Counted from the stretch's first letter, positions 27,255 through 36,220 are shown. The stretch: 64,000 nt of DNA from Streptomyces zhihengii (GCF_016919245.1 NZ_JAFEJA010000001.1:3630001-3694000); one strand, 5' to 3'. Notes: a model not told the origin generated them from the sequence alone. Made by a program: numbers and translations.

Positions 27255-27830
27255 TCAGGGAGCCTCGGCCGTGAGGTACCGCTGCACCGTGGGCGCCAGC
27301 CAACGGACCACCTCCTCCCTGTCCATGTCCACGGCGGGCGGCAGACACAGGACATAGCGGGCCAGCGCCATGCCGAGGATCTGCGAGGCGACCAGCGCCG
27401 CCCGGCGCGGGGCGTCCGCCGGGTCGGGTGACATGCCCGCCGCGATCGGCCCGAGCTGGTCCCTGAAGATCGACCGCGCGCGCTCCGCCGCCACCGGATT
27501 GGTCACCGCCGCGCGCAGCAGGGCCGTCAGCACCTCGTCCTGCTCCCACCGGTCGAGGAAGTGGGAGACCAGGACGGCACCCGCGTGCTTCCCGGGCAGG
27601 GCCCCGAGCCCCGGCAGCCTCAGATCGAACTCGGAGGCCGCGGCGAACAGCCCCTCCTTGTTGCCGTAGTACCGCATGACCATCGAGGGGTCGATGCCCG
27701 CGTCACGCGCTATGGCCCGGATCGTCGCCCGCTCGTACCCGTCGGCGGCGAACCTCTCACGCGCGGCTTCGAGGATCGCGGCCTTCGTGGCATCGGAGCG
27801 GCGCGGACCGCCGGCTGCTTCCGTCGTCAT
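27255..27830 (-). CDS. TetR-family transcriptional regulator
   Basis: A 191-residue regulator with helix-turn-helix IRAIARDAGIDPSMVMRYYG (residues about 38-57) after ILEAARERFAADGYERATI. The C-terminal half is the tetracyclin-repressor-like ligand domain. It faces a flavin monooxygenase gene across 148 bp that hold an array of CAAC-N4-GTTG palindromes overlapping a strong promoter. It probably represses the monooxygenase/SDR/GNAT cluster and perhaps itself, with release by a substrate of the oxygenase (inference). Confidence 0.92.
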   Translation of the reverse strand: MTTEAAGGPRRSDATKAAILEAARERFAADGYERATIRAIARDAGIDPSMVMRYYGNKEGLFAAASEFDLRLPGLGALPGKHAGAVLVSHFLDRWEQDEVLTALLRAAVTNPVAAERARSIFRDQLGPIAAGMSPDPADAPRRAALVASQILGMALARYVLCLPPAVDMDREEVVRWLAPTVQRYLTAEAP

Positions 27831-27844
27831 GCCAACAACTGTAG

Positions 27845-27930
27845 GCCAACAACCGTTGACATCGCCAGACCCCCACGCCTACATTTGCCAACAAGCGTTG
27901 ACCAACAGATGTTGGCCAACAAGCGTTGAC
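27845..27930. promoter_or_regulatory. Array of CAAC-N4-GTTG operators
   Basis: Four palindromes share the core CAAC-N4-GTTG, with cores at 27847, 27889, 27903 and 27917. The last three are spaced exactly 14 bp apart; CCAACAGATGTTGG is a perfect inverted repeat. A weaker half site follows the TetR start codon at 27832. They overlap and follow the -35/-10 boxes of the oxygenase promoter, as expected for repression. Confidence 0.75.
27856..27885 (+). promoter_or_regulatory. Sigma-70-type promoter of the monooxygenase gene
   Basis: TTGACA (27856-27861), an 18-bp spacer and TACATT (27880-27885) form a close match to the housekeeping consensus, 94 bp upstream of the coding start. The -35 box lies inside the first operator, and the -10 box is just before the second. 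Confidence 0.65.
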
Positions 27931-27978
27931 CGATGCGGGCGCCTCCGGGCCCACGTCGCCGACATTCGGGAGGCAGTC

Positions 27979-29505
27979 ATGAGCGGCATCGCCGAGTCAG
28001 GCACCACCGGCGCAGCGGACAGCCAGGGTTCCGCAGGCACGCCGGGCGACGACACCCTTCGCACCGACGTGGTCGTCGTCGGAGCGGGGCCCACCGGACT
28101 GCTGCTCGCAGGAGACCTGGCCGAGGCCGGCGTCGCCGTCACGCTCGTCGAGCGCCGGCCCGCAGGCAGGAGCAACCTCACCCGAGCCTTCGGCGTGCAC
28201 GCCCGCACACTGGAGGCACTCGACGCCCGCGGTCTCGCGGAGGAGCTGGTGGCGACAGGCACCCGGCTGACGACACTCAGTCTCTTCCGCCGTCTCGCCC
28301 TGGACCTCACCGCGTTGCCCTCCCGGTTCCCCTTCCTGCTGATCACTCCGCAGTACGAGGTGGAGCGGCTCCTGGAGCGCCGGGCGCGCGCCGCCGGCGT
28401 CGACTTCCGCCACGGCACCGAGCTGACGGGCCTCGTCCAGCACCCCGCCGCATCCGGCCAGGGGACCGACGCCCCCGGCCACGCCTCCGTCTCCGCCGAG
28501 CTGCGCGCCTGTGACGGCACCCTCACCACTCTCCGGGCCCGCTTCCTCGTCGGTGCCGACGGCCACCGCAGCCCCGTCCGCCAGTCCCTCGGGCTGCCCT
28601 TCCCCGGCGCCTCCGTCATCAACTCCATCGTCCTCGCGGACGTACGCCTCGCCGAGGAGCCCGCCCAGCTCCTCACGGTCAACGGCGCGAACGACACCTT
28701 CGCCTTCATGGCCCCGTTCGGCGACGGCTGGTACCGCGTCATGGGGTGGGACCGCACCCGCCAGGCCGACGACGGCGAGCCCGTCGACCTCGACGAGGTC
28801 CGCGACATCGCCCGCCGCGCGCTGGGCAGCGACTTCGGCATGCACGACGCCCGCTGGATCTCCCGCTTCCACAGCGACGAGCGCCAGGCACCGGCCTACC
28901 GCGTGGGCCAGGTCTTCCTCGCGGGCGACGCCGCCCACGTCCACTCCCCCGCAGGCGGCCAGGGCATGAACACCGGCCTCCAGGACGCCGCCAACCTCTC
29001 GTGGAAGCTGGCCGCCGTCATACGGGGCCAGGCGCCCGACCCCGAGACCCTCCTCGACTCCTACGAGTCGGAGCGCCACCCGGTGGGGCGGGCCGTACTG
29101 CGCAGCAGCGGCGCGATCGTGCGCCTCGCCATGGCCCACACCCCGCTCCAGCGGGCGGCGCGCTCCTTGGCGGCCCGGTTCCTGAACACGGTCCGGCCCG
29201 CGGCCGCCCGGGCGATGGGCATGGTCTCCGGCATCGGCATCGCCTACAGCGCACCACGCGGCGCCCACCCGCTCGCCGGACGACGCGCCCCGGACCTGAA
29301 GCTGGCCGAGGGCCGGCTCTACGAACTGCTGCGCGCGGGCACGTTCGTCCTGATCGAGGCGGCTGACGGAGCCACCGCCACGCCGCCGCCCGCACCTGCC
29401 GGCGTGGTGCGGGCCCACTGGGCGGCCGGGCGGCGCCACCCGGCACTCCTGGTCCGGCCCGACGGTTACATCGCCTGGGCCTCAGGGCGCCGCACGTCAC
29501 TGTGA
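27979..29505 (+). CDS. FAD-dependent aromatic monooxygenase
   Basis: A 508-residue group A flavoprotein hydroxylase. The FAD dinucleotide motif GAGPTGLLLAGDLAEAG lies at about residues 35-51, the GADGHRSPVRQSLG (DG) motif near 192, and the ribityl/GD motif FLAGDAAHVHSPAGGQGMN near 312. The C-terminal thioredoxin-like extension matches rifampicin-monooxygenase/polyketide hydroxylase relatives. It would hydroxylate an aromatic compound with NAD(P)H and O2; the substrate is not known. GGGAGG precedes the ATG. It is the first gene of a likely TetR-regulated unit with an SDR and GNAT, so drug or xenobiotic modification is plausible. Confidence 0.88.
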   Translation: MSGIAESGTTGAADSQGSAGTPGDDTLRTDVVVVGAGPTGLLLAGDLAEAGVAVTLVERRPAGRSNLTRAFGVHARTLEALDARGLAEELVATGTRLTTLSLFRRLALDLTALPSRFPFLLITPQYEVERLLERRARAAGVDFRHGTELTGLVQHPAASGQGTDAPGHASVSAELRACDGTLTTLRARFLVGADGHRSPVRQSLGLPFPGASVINSIVLADVRLAEEPAQLLTVNGANDTFAFMAPFGDGWYRVMGWDRTRQADDGEPVDLDEVRDIARRALGSDFGMHDARWISRFHSDERQAPAYRVGQVFLAGDAAHVHSPAGGQGMNTGLQDAANLSWKLAAVIRGQAPDPETLLDSYESERHPVGRAVLRSSGAIVRLAMAHTPLQRAARSLAARFLNTVRPAAARAMGMVSGIGIAYSAPRGAHPLAGRRAPDLKLAEGRLYELLRAGTFVLIEAADGATATPPPAPAGVVRAHWAAGRRHPALLVRPDGYIAWASGRRTSL

Positions 29506-29622
29506 CCGAGCCGACCCGGCAGCGCCCCGCCGCCCGCCCCGAAGGCGCCCCGCCCTGCCACCGGCCCGATCAGCGGGCCGACCTATCCTGATCCCAGTCC
29601 GACCACACGTGCGAGGAGCCCT

Positions 29623-30387
29623 ATGACCACCGCCGGAACGCCCGTCGCCGTCGTCACCGGAGCCAGCAGCGGCATCGGCGCGGCCACCGCCCGGCAGCTG
29701 GCCGCCGCCGGCTTCCACGTCGTGCTCACCGCCCGGCGCAAGGACCGCATCGAGGCGGTCGCCGCCGAGATCACCGAGGCCGGGCACCAGGCCACCGCCC
29801 AGGCGCTCGACGTCACGGACCGGGAGGCGGTGGACACCTTCGCCGCGTCGCTGAGCCGCTGCGACGTACTGGTCAACAACGCGGGCGGGGCTCTCGGAGC
29901 GGACCCCGTCGCCACCGGCGACCCGGCCGACTGGCGCCGGATGTACGAGGTCAACGTCATCGGGACGCTCCATGTCACCCAGGCCCTGCTCCCCGCGCTC
30001 ACCGACAGCGGCGACGGCACGATCGTCGTGCTCTCCTCCACAGCGGGCCTCTCCACCTACGAGGGCGGCGGTGGCTACGTGGCGGCGAAGCACGGCGAGC
30101 ACGTCCTCGCCGAAACCCTGCGCCTGGAGATCGTCGGCACACCGGTCCGTGTGATCGAGGTGGCCCCCGGCATGGTGAAGACCGACGAGTTCGCCACCAC
30201 CCGCTTCCGTGGCGACACCGACAAGGCGGCCAAGGTCTACGCGGGCGTGGCCGCGCCGCTCACCGCCGACGACGTGGCCGAGACCATCACCTGGGCCGTC
30301 ACCCGGCCGCCCCACGTCAACATCGACCTGCTCGTGGTCCGCCCGCGGGCGCAGGCGTCCAACTCCAAGGTCCACAGGGAGCTGTGA
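29623..30387 (+). CDS. SDR family NADP-dependent dehydrogenase
   Basis: A 254-residue classical SDR. TGASSGIG (residues 11-18) is the cofactor loop, RRKD in the next strand suggests NADPH, NNAG is present, the catalytic Ser is in LSSTAG, and YVAAKHGEH gives Tyr-x3-Lys. Close in type to the YdfG-like serine/3-hydroxy acid dehydrogenases. It lies 117 bp after the monooxygenase on the same strand, and its stop overlaps the GNAT start (TGATG), so it is probably part of the TetR-controlled unit. Confidence 0.9.
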   Translation: MTTAGTPVAVVTGASSGIGAATARQLAAAGFHVVLTARRKDRIEAVAAEITEAGHQATAQALDVTDREAVDTFAASLSRCDVLVNNAGGALGADPVATGDPADWRRMYEVNVIGTLHVTQALLPALTDSGDGTIVVLSSTAGLSTYEGGGGYVAAKHGEHVLAETLRLEIVGTPVRVIEVAPGMVKTDEFATTRFRGDTDKAAKVYAGVAAPLTADDVAETITWAVTRPPHVNIDLLVVRPRAQASNSKVHREL

Positions 30388-31019
30388 TGGCCGCCCCCAC
30401 CGGCGTCACCGTCCGACGGCTGACCGCCGAGGCCCTCCCCGTCGCAGCGGAGGGCCTCGGCGCCCTCCTCGCGGACGCCGTCGACGACGGGGCGTCCGTG
30501 GGGTTCCTCGCCCCTCTCGCCATCGACCGGGCGGCCGCCTACTGGTCCGGGCTGGCACCCGCCCTCGCCGACGGGACGGTCACGGTCTGGACCGCGCACG
30601 CCGACAACGGCGGCGGCAACGACGGCAAGCGGCACGCCGACGACGACGGAACCGGCACCGGCACCGGCACCGGCACCGGCACCGGCGGCCGTCTCATCGG
30701 CACGGTCCAGCTCCGCTCCGAGACGTCCCCCAACGGCACCCACCGCGCCGAGGTGGCCAAGTTGCTCGTGCACCGGGACGCCAGGGGCCGCGGCGTCGCC
30801 CGCTTGCTGCTGACCGCGGCCGAGGAGTGCGCACGCGACGCGGGCCGCACCCTGCTGCTGCTCGACACCCAGACGGGCAGCGCCGCCGAGTATCTGTACC
30901 GCTCCGCGGGCTGGACACCGGTCGGCACCGTCCCCGACTACGCCGCCGACCCGGCCGGGGTGCTGCGCCCGACGACGTTCTTCCACAAGACCCTCGGCGG
31001 CCCCGCCGGGTCGGACTGA
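30387..31019 (+). CDS. GNAT-family N-acetyltransferase
   Basis: A 210-residue acetyltransferase. The acetyl-CoA signature is VAKLLVHRDARGRGVARLLL (R-G-x-G-x-A), and the C-terminal strand AEYLYRSAGW is typical. An unusual insert, encoded by a perfect 6-bp repeat, gives a (Thr-Gly)n run around residue 95, between the first and second structural units. The ATG at 30387 overlaps the SDR stop; a GTG at 30384 is possible. An acetyltransferase beside a flavin hydroxylase fits a resistance or detoxification unit, but the acceptor is not known. Confidence 0.85.
   Translation: MAAPTGVTVRRLTAEALPVAAEGLGALLADAVDDGASVGFLAPLAIDRAAAYWSGLAPALADGTVTVWTAHADNGGGNDGKRHADDDGTGTGTGTGTGTGGRLIGTVQLRSETSPNGTHRAEVAKLLVHRDARGRGVARLLLTAAEECARDAGRTLLLLDTQTGSAAEYLYRSAGWTPVGTVPDYAADPAGVLRPTTFFHKTLGGPAGSD
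30650..30690. repeat. ACCGGC hexanucleotide microsatellite in the GNAT gene
   Basis: At least six consecutive ACCGGC units encode alternating Thr-Gly within a surface loop. A 6-bp repeat in frame would change loop length, not frame, if copy number varies. Confidence 0.8.
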
Positions 31020-31039
31020 CCGGCCGGGGAAGCCCTCGT

Positions 31040-31255
31040 ACCCGGGGCTCGGTCCACACGAGAGCTCGACGTACGCAAGAGCTCGACCGCCGCACGAGCT
31101 CGGTCCACACAAGAACTCGACGTCCGCACGTGCTGAACCTCCGCACAGGCTCAGCCCACGCCACGCGAGCTCGACCGCCACACGGAATCGGTCCACACGA
31201 GAGCTCGGCGTCCGCACAGGCTCGGCGTCCGCACGGGCTCGGCGTACGCGACGGC
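31040..31255. repeat. Degenerate 17-bp tandem array between convergent genes
   Basis: The gap between the GNAT stop and the rtcB stop is filled by about 12 imperfect copies of a 17-bp unit close to CGAGCTCGGCGTCCGCA, with variants GGTCCACA and GACGTACGCA. It reaches the rtcB stop codon. No gene, RNA structure or promoter is evident in it. Confidence 0.7.
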
Positions 31256-32449
31256 TCAGCCCTTCACGCACACCAGCTGCTTCAGCTTCGCGACCACCTC
31301 GACGAGGTCCCGCTGCTGGTCGATGACCCGCTCGATCGGCTTGTACGCGCCGGGGATCTCGTCCACCACGCCCGAGTCCTTACGGCACTCGACGCCACGC
31401 GTCTGCTCCTCCAGGTCCCTCGTCGTGAAGCGCCGCTTCGCCGCGTTCCGGCTCATCCGGCGGCCGGCACCGTGCGACGCGGAGTTGAAGGAGGCCGCGT
31501 TCCCGAGGCCCTTGACGATGTAGGAGCCGGTGCCCATGGACCCGGGGATGATGCCGAAGTCGCCGGAGCCGGCCCGGATGGCTCCCTTGCGGGTGACCAG
31601 CAGGTCCATGCCGTCGTACCGCTCCTCGGCCACGTAGTTGTGGTGGCAGGAGATCACCGGGTCGAAGGTGACCTTGGCCTTGCGGAACTCCTTCCGCACG
31701 ACCTCCTGGAACAGCCCCATCATCACGGCGCGGTTGTACTTCGCGTACTCCTGCGCCCAGAACAGGTCGTTGCGGTAGGCCGCCATCTGCGGTGTCTCGG
31801 AGACGAAGACGGCGAGGTCGCGGTCGACCAGGTCCTGGTTGTGCGGCAGCTTCTGCGCGATGCCGATGTGGTGCTCGGCCAGCTCCTTGCCGATGTTGCG
31901 CGAACCGGAGTGCAGCATCAGCCAGACGGCGCCCGTCTCGTCGAGGCAGAACTCGATGAAGTGGTTGCCGCTGCCCAGGGAGCCCATCTGCTGCATCGCC
32001 CGCTCGCGGCGGAACTTGACCGCGTCGGCGACATGGTCGAACCGGCTCCAGAAGTCGTCCCAGCCGCCGGTCGTCAGACCGAACACCCGGCCGGGGTCGA
32101 CCGCCTCGCGGTGCATCCCGCGGCCGACCGGGATCGCCTGCTCGATCCGGGAGCGCAGCCGTGACAGGTCGCCGGGCAGGTCGCCCGAGGTCAGCGACGT
32201 CTTGACGGCCGACATGCCGCAGCCGATGTCGACGCCGACCGCGGCGGGACAGACCGCCCCGTGCATCGCGATCACCGAACCGACAGTGGCGCCCTTGCCG
32301 TAGTGGACGTCCGGCATGACGGCGAGCCCCTTGATCCAGGGCAGCGTCGCCACGTTGCGGAGCTGCTGCATGGCGCCGTCCTCGACCGACGCGGGGTCGG
32401 TCCACATACGGATCGGTACCTTCGCACCCGGCATCTCTACATACGACAT
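31256..32449 (-). CDS. rtcB: RNA ligase RtcB
   Basis: A 397-residue RtcB-family 3'-phosphate/5'-OH RNA ligase for RNA repair. Signatures include MPDVHYGKGATVGSVIA (residues about 45-61), VGVDIGCGMSAVKTSL with the metal-binding Asp and Cys, GSGNHFIE, LHSGSRNIGK, CHHNYVAEE and the guanylylated His region SHGAGRRMSR near residue 335. Length fits the short bacterial type (about 400). GAGGAGTC precedes the ATG at 32449; the frame is open much further upstream, but that part is not RtcB-like. No archease gene is near. Confidence 0.95.
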   Translation of the reverse strand: MSYVEMPGAKVPIRMWTDPASVEDGAMQQLRNVATLPWIKGLAVMPDVHYGKGATVGSVIAMHGAVCPAAVGVDIGCGMSAVKTSLTSGDLPGDLSRLRSRIEQAIPVGRGMHREAVDPGRVFGLTTGGWDDFWSRFDHVADAVKFRRERAMQQMGSLGSGNHFIEFCLDETGAVWLMLHSGSRNIGKELAEHHIGIAQKLPHNQDLVDRDLAVFVSETPQMAAYRNDLFWAQEYAKYNRAVMMGLFQEVVRKEFRKAKVTFDPVISCHHNYVAEERYDGMDLLVTRKGAIRAGSGDFGIIPGSMGTGSYIVKGLGNAASFNSASHGAGRRMSRNAAKRRFTTRDLEEQTRGVECRKDSGVVDEIPGAYKPIERVIDQQRDLVEVVAKLKQLVCVKG

Positions 32450-32620
32450 GACTCCTCGATTCCCCCGATGGCAGTGAAAACGCAAATACCCGGCAAATGA
32501 CCGCGAAAGGTTAGGCGGACCGGCATCCGGGGCGGCGTGTGCGATAGACATTGTGTCCAGCCGCCCTCTGCGGGCGACAACCGAATTTCCCGGGGACACC
32601 GGAGGAAAGGGGCCTGGCAC

Positions 32621-33511
32621 GTGCTTCGGAAGACATATGGTCCCGGCACGGCCGCGCTCCTCGCGGCGGTGCTGGGCGCCGGTGCCGCCGGCTGCACCGC
32701 CGACGGCGGCGGCGACGACCGCGCGGCCGATCCCAAGGCGGGCACGGCGCCCGTCCCGGCGGCGGCGCCCGGCAAGTACCGCACGCTGCTGGAGCCGTGC
32801 GGAGCCGTCGACAGCGCGGCGCTCAAGGACCTGCTGCCCGGCCTGGCGTCGCTCGCCCCGGAGCAGCAGCGGCAGGCGTTCCAGGGCACGCCCGCCGTCA
32901 CGTACAACACGGACCGCCGTGCGGCCTGCAGTTGGAAGGGCCAGGCGCCCGACGCGTCCCACCAGTTGCGCGTCGAGTTCGAGCGGGTGGTCTCCTACGA
33001 CCCGGCCGTCAGCGACGAGGACCGCGCGCAGGAGGTGTTCGCGAAGAAGCAGGCCTCGACCTCCGTGCCGGTGCAGCTCGAACCCGAGGAGCCGGAGGAG
33101 CCCGCCGGGGAGGAGCCCGGCGGTTCGCCGTCCGCGTCCCCCGGCACCGGCGCGACCGCGGGTGTGGGCACCCAGGCGGGACGGACCCCCGACGGATCCG
33201 AAGCCTCCGGGGAGCCCGGCCGGCCGGGCGGCTCCGCGACCGGCCCGTCGGCGAGCGCGTCCGGCGAGGGCCTGGAGCCCCGCGTGCTGACGAGCCTCGG
33301 CGACGCCGCCTTCATCGACGACGTGCTCGACACCACCCGCCCCACGGCCCAGCGCCGCGACGTGAGCGTGGTGTTCCGCACATCCAACGTGATCGTGACC
33401 ATCGTCTACGCGGAGCAGCCCGCCCCCGCGGCAGAGGTGCCGGACAGCAAGGAACTGCAGGAAAAGACCCAGAGCGTGGCCCGCCGGCTGGCGGAGCTCT
33501 TCGACGAGTAG
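32621..33511 (+). CDS. Lipoprotein, DUF3558-like
   Basis: A 296-residue exported lipoprotein: charged start VLRKTYG, hydrophobic core, lipobox GAAGC (Cys near residue 22). The first globular half (KYRTLLEPCGAVDSAALKDLL, ACSWKG) has the two cysteine positions of DUF3558 proteins. A Glu/Pro/Ser/Thr-rich insert spans about residues 148-220, and the domain then resumes (LGDAAFIDDVL, VVFRTSNVIVTIVY). The GTG at 32621 follows GGAGGAAAGG. Together with the next gene it looks like a tandem duplication with divergence. Cell-surface location is firm; role unknown. Confidence 0.8.
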   Translation: MLRKTYGPGTAALLAAVLGAGAAGCTADGGGDDRAADPKAGTAPVPAAAPGKYRTLLEPCGAVDSAALKDLLPGLASLAPEQQRQAFQGTPAVTYNTDRRAACSWKGQAPDASHQLRVEFERVVSYDPAVSDEDRAQEVFAKKQASTSVPVQLEPEEPEEPAGEEPGGSPSASPGTGATAGVGTQAGRTPDGSEASGEPGRPGGSATGPSASASGEGLEPRVLTSLGDAAFIDDVLDTTRPTAQRRDVSVVFRTSNVIVTIVYAEQPAPAAEVPDSKELQEKTQSVARRLAELFDE

Positions 33512-33610
33512 AGCGTCCCGCCGCCCCGCGCCGGCTTCCGCGACCCGGCCCGCGCCCGGGCCCGGCCGCGTACCGTGGCCTGGCCGACCGTACGACCGAG
33601 TGAAGGAACC

Positions 33611-34324
33611 ATGCACCGTTCAGCCCCGCGACTCACCCGCATACTCGCCTGCGCAGCCGTCCCGGTGATGCTCGTCGTCGCCGGCTGTTCCTCGGACTCG
33701 GGTTCCGACGGCGCGCCCAAGGCCTCCGCCTCCCCGACCCCCGAGGCGAAGAAGTCGCCGGAGGTCGCTCCGGCGAAGTTCACCCGGCTCCCCGACCCGT
33801 GCTCGGTCATGGCGGCCAAGACGGTCGAGGACCTGGTCCCCGGGGTGAAGTCGAAGGGCGGCACGGCCGGCAAGTCGTCCGACGCCGCCAGCCGCGGAAG
33901 CTGCTCGTGGAACGGCCTCGACGACAACGGCGTGAAGGGCTCGCAGTACCGCTGGCTCGACGTCTCCCTCCTGCGCTACGACTCCGACACCTCGCTCGCC
34001 GTCAGCGGCGACCAGCGCGCCCAGCAGAGCTACGCCAAGGAGATCGACAAGGCGAAGGCGACCGAGGGCGCCAAGAACGTGAAGACCGCCGCCGCACCCG
34101 GGATCGGCAGCGAGGCGACCACGGTCAACTACACCCTCAACAAGACCGACGAGGACTTCGTCTACGCCACGATCGTCGCCCGCACGGCGAACGGCGTGGT
34201 GACCCTGACCTACAACGGCACGGGCTACGCGGGGGCGAAGAACCCGTCGTCCGCGGAGCTCACCAAGGCCGCGCTGAAGGCGGCCAAGGAAGCGGTGGCC
34301 TCCGTCGAGGCCGCCAACAAGTAG
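33611..34324 (+). CDS. Lipoprotein, DUF3558 family
   Basis: A 237-residue lipoprotein with lipobox VAGC (Cys near residue 24), a Ser/Pro/Lys linker and a DUF3558 domain: LPDPCSVMAAKTVEDLVPG, SCSWNGL and a final VVTLTYNGTGYAG. It shares its plan with the gene before it, without the acidic insert. GAAGGAACC precedes the ATG. Function of the family is not established; it occurs in pairs on actinomycete cell surfaces. Confidence 0.85.
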   Translation: MHRSAPRLTRILACAAVPVMLVVAGCSSDSGSDGAPKASASPTPEAKKSPEVAPAKFTRLPDPCSVMAAKTVEDLVPGVKSKGGTAGKSSDAASRGSCSWNGLDDNGVKGSQYRWLDVSLLRYDSDTSLAVSGDQRAQQSYAKEIDKAKATEGAKNVKTAAAPGIGSEATTVNYTLNKTDEDFVYATIVARTANGVVTLTYNGTGYAGAKNPSSAELTKAALKAAKEAVASVEAANK

Positions 34325-34422
34325 GCGGCACAGGGGGCTTCCGCCCGAGGGCGGAGGAACGGGGTCCGCCGGCATGTGCCAGGCTGTGCCCCGCACAAGA
34401 GGGAGAAGGGGAGGGGAACGCG

Positions 34423-36189
34423 GTGGCCGCGATGCAGCTGACACGTACACACCGAATACTCATCGGTGTCGTCGTCGCCGGAGCGCTGGTCATCGCCGCG
34501 ATCGGCTTCGCGGGCTCCTACGCGGCCGTGCGCGAGCTGGCCGAGCGCAAGGGCTTCGGCGACTTCTCGCTCGTCTTCCCCATCGGCATCGACGCCGGCA
34601 TCTGCGTCCTGCTCGCGCTGGACCTGCTGCTGACCTGGATGCGGATCCCGTTCCCGCTGCTGCGCCAGACGGCGTGGCTGCTGACCGCGGCGACGATCGC
34701 GTTCAACGGCGCGGCCGCCTGGCCCGACCCGCTCGGCGTCGGCATGCACGCGGTCATCCCGGTGCTGTTCGTCGTCGCCGTCGAGGCCGCCCGGCACGCC
34801 GTGGGCCGGATCGCGGACATCACGGCCGACAAGCACATGGAGGGCGTGCGCCTCACCCGCTGGCTGCTCTCGCCGGTGCCGACGTTCAAGCTGTGGCGCC
34901 GGATGAAGCTGTGGGAGCTGCGCAGCTACGAGCAGGTCATCAAGCTGGAGCAGGACCGGCTGATCTACCAGGCGCGTCTCCAGGCACGGTTCGGCCGGTC
35001 CTGGCGGCGCAAGGCCCCGGTGGAGTCGCTGATGCCGCTGCGCCTCGCGAAGTACGGCGTGCCGCTCGCGGAGACCGCGCCCGCCGGGCTGGCCGCCGCC
35101 GGCATCGACCCGGTGCTGCTGCCGCCGGCCCCGCAGCCGGCGGCCGTGGCGCCCGCCGCGGACGCCCGATCGCTGCGGGAGCGGCTGTCGCAGCGTGAAC
35201 TGCCGAGCGCCGACACCGCCTCCGGCGCCCGGCCCGCGCACCCGGCCCCGGACACCGACGCCACCACCCGCGTCACCAGCGACGCCACCGGCACCCCGGC
35301 CGCCGTGCCGACCGGTCCCGCAGAGCAGGCCGAGCACGCCGGTTCCGCACAGCCGCAGGAGGGCCCGGGCACCCACGGGAGCCCGTGGTTCCATGCGCAG
35401 CACCTCCCGCAGGAGGCGCAGGCGAACGCCCCCGGGCAGGGCCACGACCCCGCCCGTGCAGAGGCGTTCGAGCCCGTGCCCGTGCCGGTCCCCGCGGGCC
35501 CCGGCCGCACCCGCCCGCTCGGCCCCGGCCCCGACGGCCAGGTCTTCGACGGCCAGGTCTTCGAGGGCCCTCAGCAGCAGGCCGCCGGACAGCAGCCCGC
35601 CCCCGGCCCGTACGCGGACGACAGGTACCCGCAGCGCCCGTACGCGCCCGGCCCCTACGCCGGTCCGCAGCAGCAGGCGGACGGCCGGCCCTACCCCGAG
35701 GACCGGCACCGCCCCGACGACCGGCAGTACCCCGCACAGCAGTACGTGGACGGACAGCAGTACCCCGAGGGACAGCACGACGCGCAGGGCCGGCCCGGGC
35801 AGCAGTTCCCCGACGGCCGGCAGGCACCGTTCCCGTCGCAGGCCCCGTTCCCCTCGCAGGAACGTCGCCCGGAGCCGCGCTACTCCGGCCGCGGCCCGGT
35901 CGAGCCCATGGCGGCGGACGGCCCCGAGGCGGACCTTCCGGCAGGCCGCGAGCCGGGCCCCGACACGGACTTCGCCGCCGAGGACAAGGAGTTCGCGGAG
36001 GCCGCGTACCCGGTCTTCGTGGCGTACGTGGACGAGCACCGGGACTACCCGAAGGCCGACCACCTGGACATACTGCTCAACGACCGCCACGGTGTGCACC
36101 ACCCGCGGAGCACGGCGCTGCTCAAGCGGCTGCTCCCCGAGTTCCGCCAGCGCCTCCAGGCGGACCTCGAGGCCGAGCACATCGCCTGA
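34423..36189 (+). CDS. DUF2637 (SpdB-like) membrane protein with long Gln/Pro-rich tail
   Basis: A 588-residue protein. Four transmembrane helices lie in residues 9-130 (IGVVVAGALVIAAIGF, FPIGIDAGICVLLALDLLL, TAWLLTAATIAFNGAAAW, VIPVLFVVAVEAARHAVG), typical of DUF2637 proteins found on actinomycete chromosomes and in plasmid spread (Spd) genes. A basic LWRRMKLWELRSYEQV helix follows, then about 280 residues of low complexity rich in P, Q, G, A and repeated PYPEDR/QQYPE-type blocks, and a C-terminal helical domain (residues 520-588, DHLDILLNDRHGVHHPRSTALLKRLLPEF) that looks DNA-binding-like. GGGGAGGGG lies upstream of the GTG at 34423. Role unknown; plasmid-like origin possible. Confidence 0.8.
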   Translation: MAAMQLTRTHRILIGVVVAGALVIAAIGFAGSYAAVRELAERKGFGDFSLVFPIGIDAGICVLLALDLLLTWMRIPFPLLRQTAWLLTAATIAFNGAAAWPDPLGVGMHAVIPVLFVVAVEAARHAVGRIADITADKHMEGVRLTRWLLSPVPTFKLWRRMKLWELRSYEQVIKLEQDRLIYQARLQARFGRSWRRKAPVESLMPLRLAKYGVPLAETAPAGLAAAGIDPVLLPPAPQPAAVAPAADARSLRERLSQRELPSADTASGARPAHPAPDTDATTRVTSDATGTPAAVPTGPAEQAEHAGSAQPQEGPGTHGSPWFHAQHLPQEAQANAPGQGHDPARAEAFEPVPVPVPAGPGRTRPLGPGPDGQVFDGQVFEGPQQQAAGQQPAPGPYADDRYPQRPYAPGPYAGPQQQADGRPYPEDRHRPDDRQYPAQQYVDGQQYPEGQHDAQGRPGQQFPDGRQAPFPSQAPFPSQERRPEPRYSGRGPVEPMAADGPEADLPAGREPGPDTDFAAEDKEFAEAAYPVFVAYVDEHRDYPKADHLDILLNDRHGVHHPRSTALLKRLLPEFRQRLQADLEAEHIA

Positions 36190-36220
36190 CGCGTCCCGGC
36201 CCCGCGGAGACCGTCGCTCA

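Noticed and set aside
27255..31019. A secondary-metabolite gene cluster around the monooxygenase
   Set aside because: No polyketide, non-ribosomal peptide, terpene or other core synthase is near; the unit looks like a small detoxification operon.
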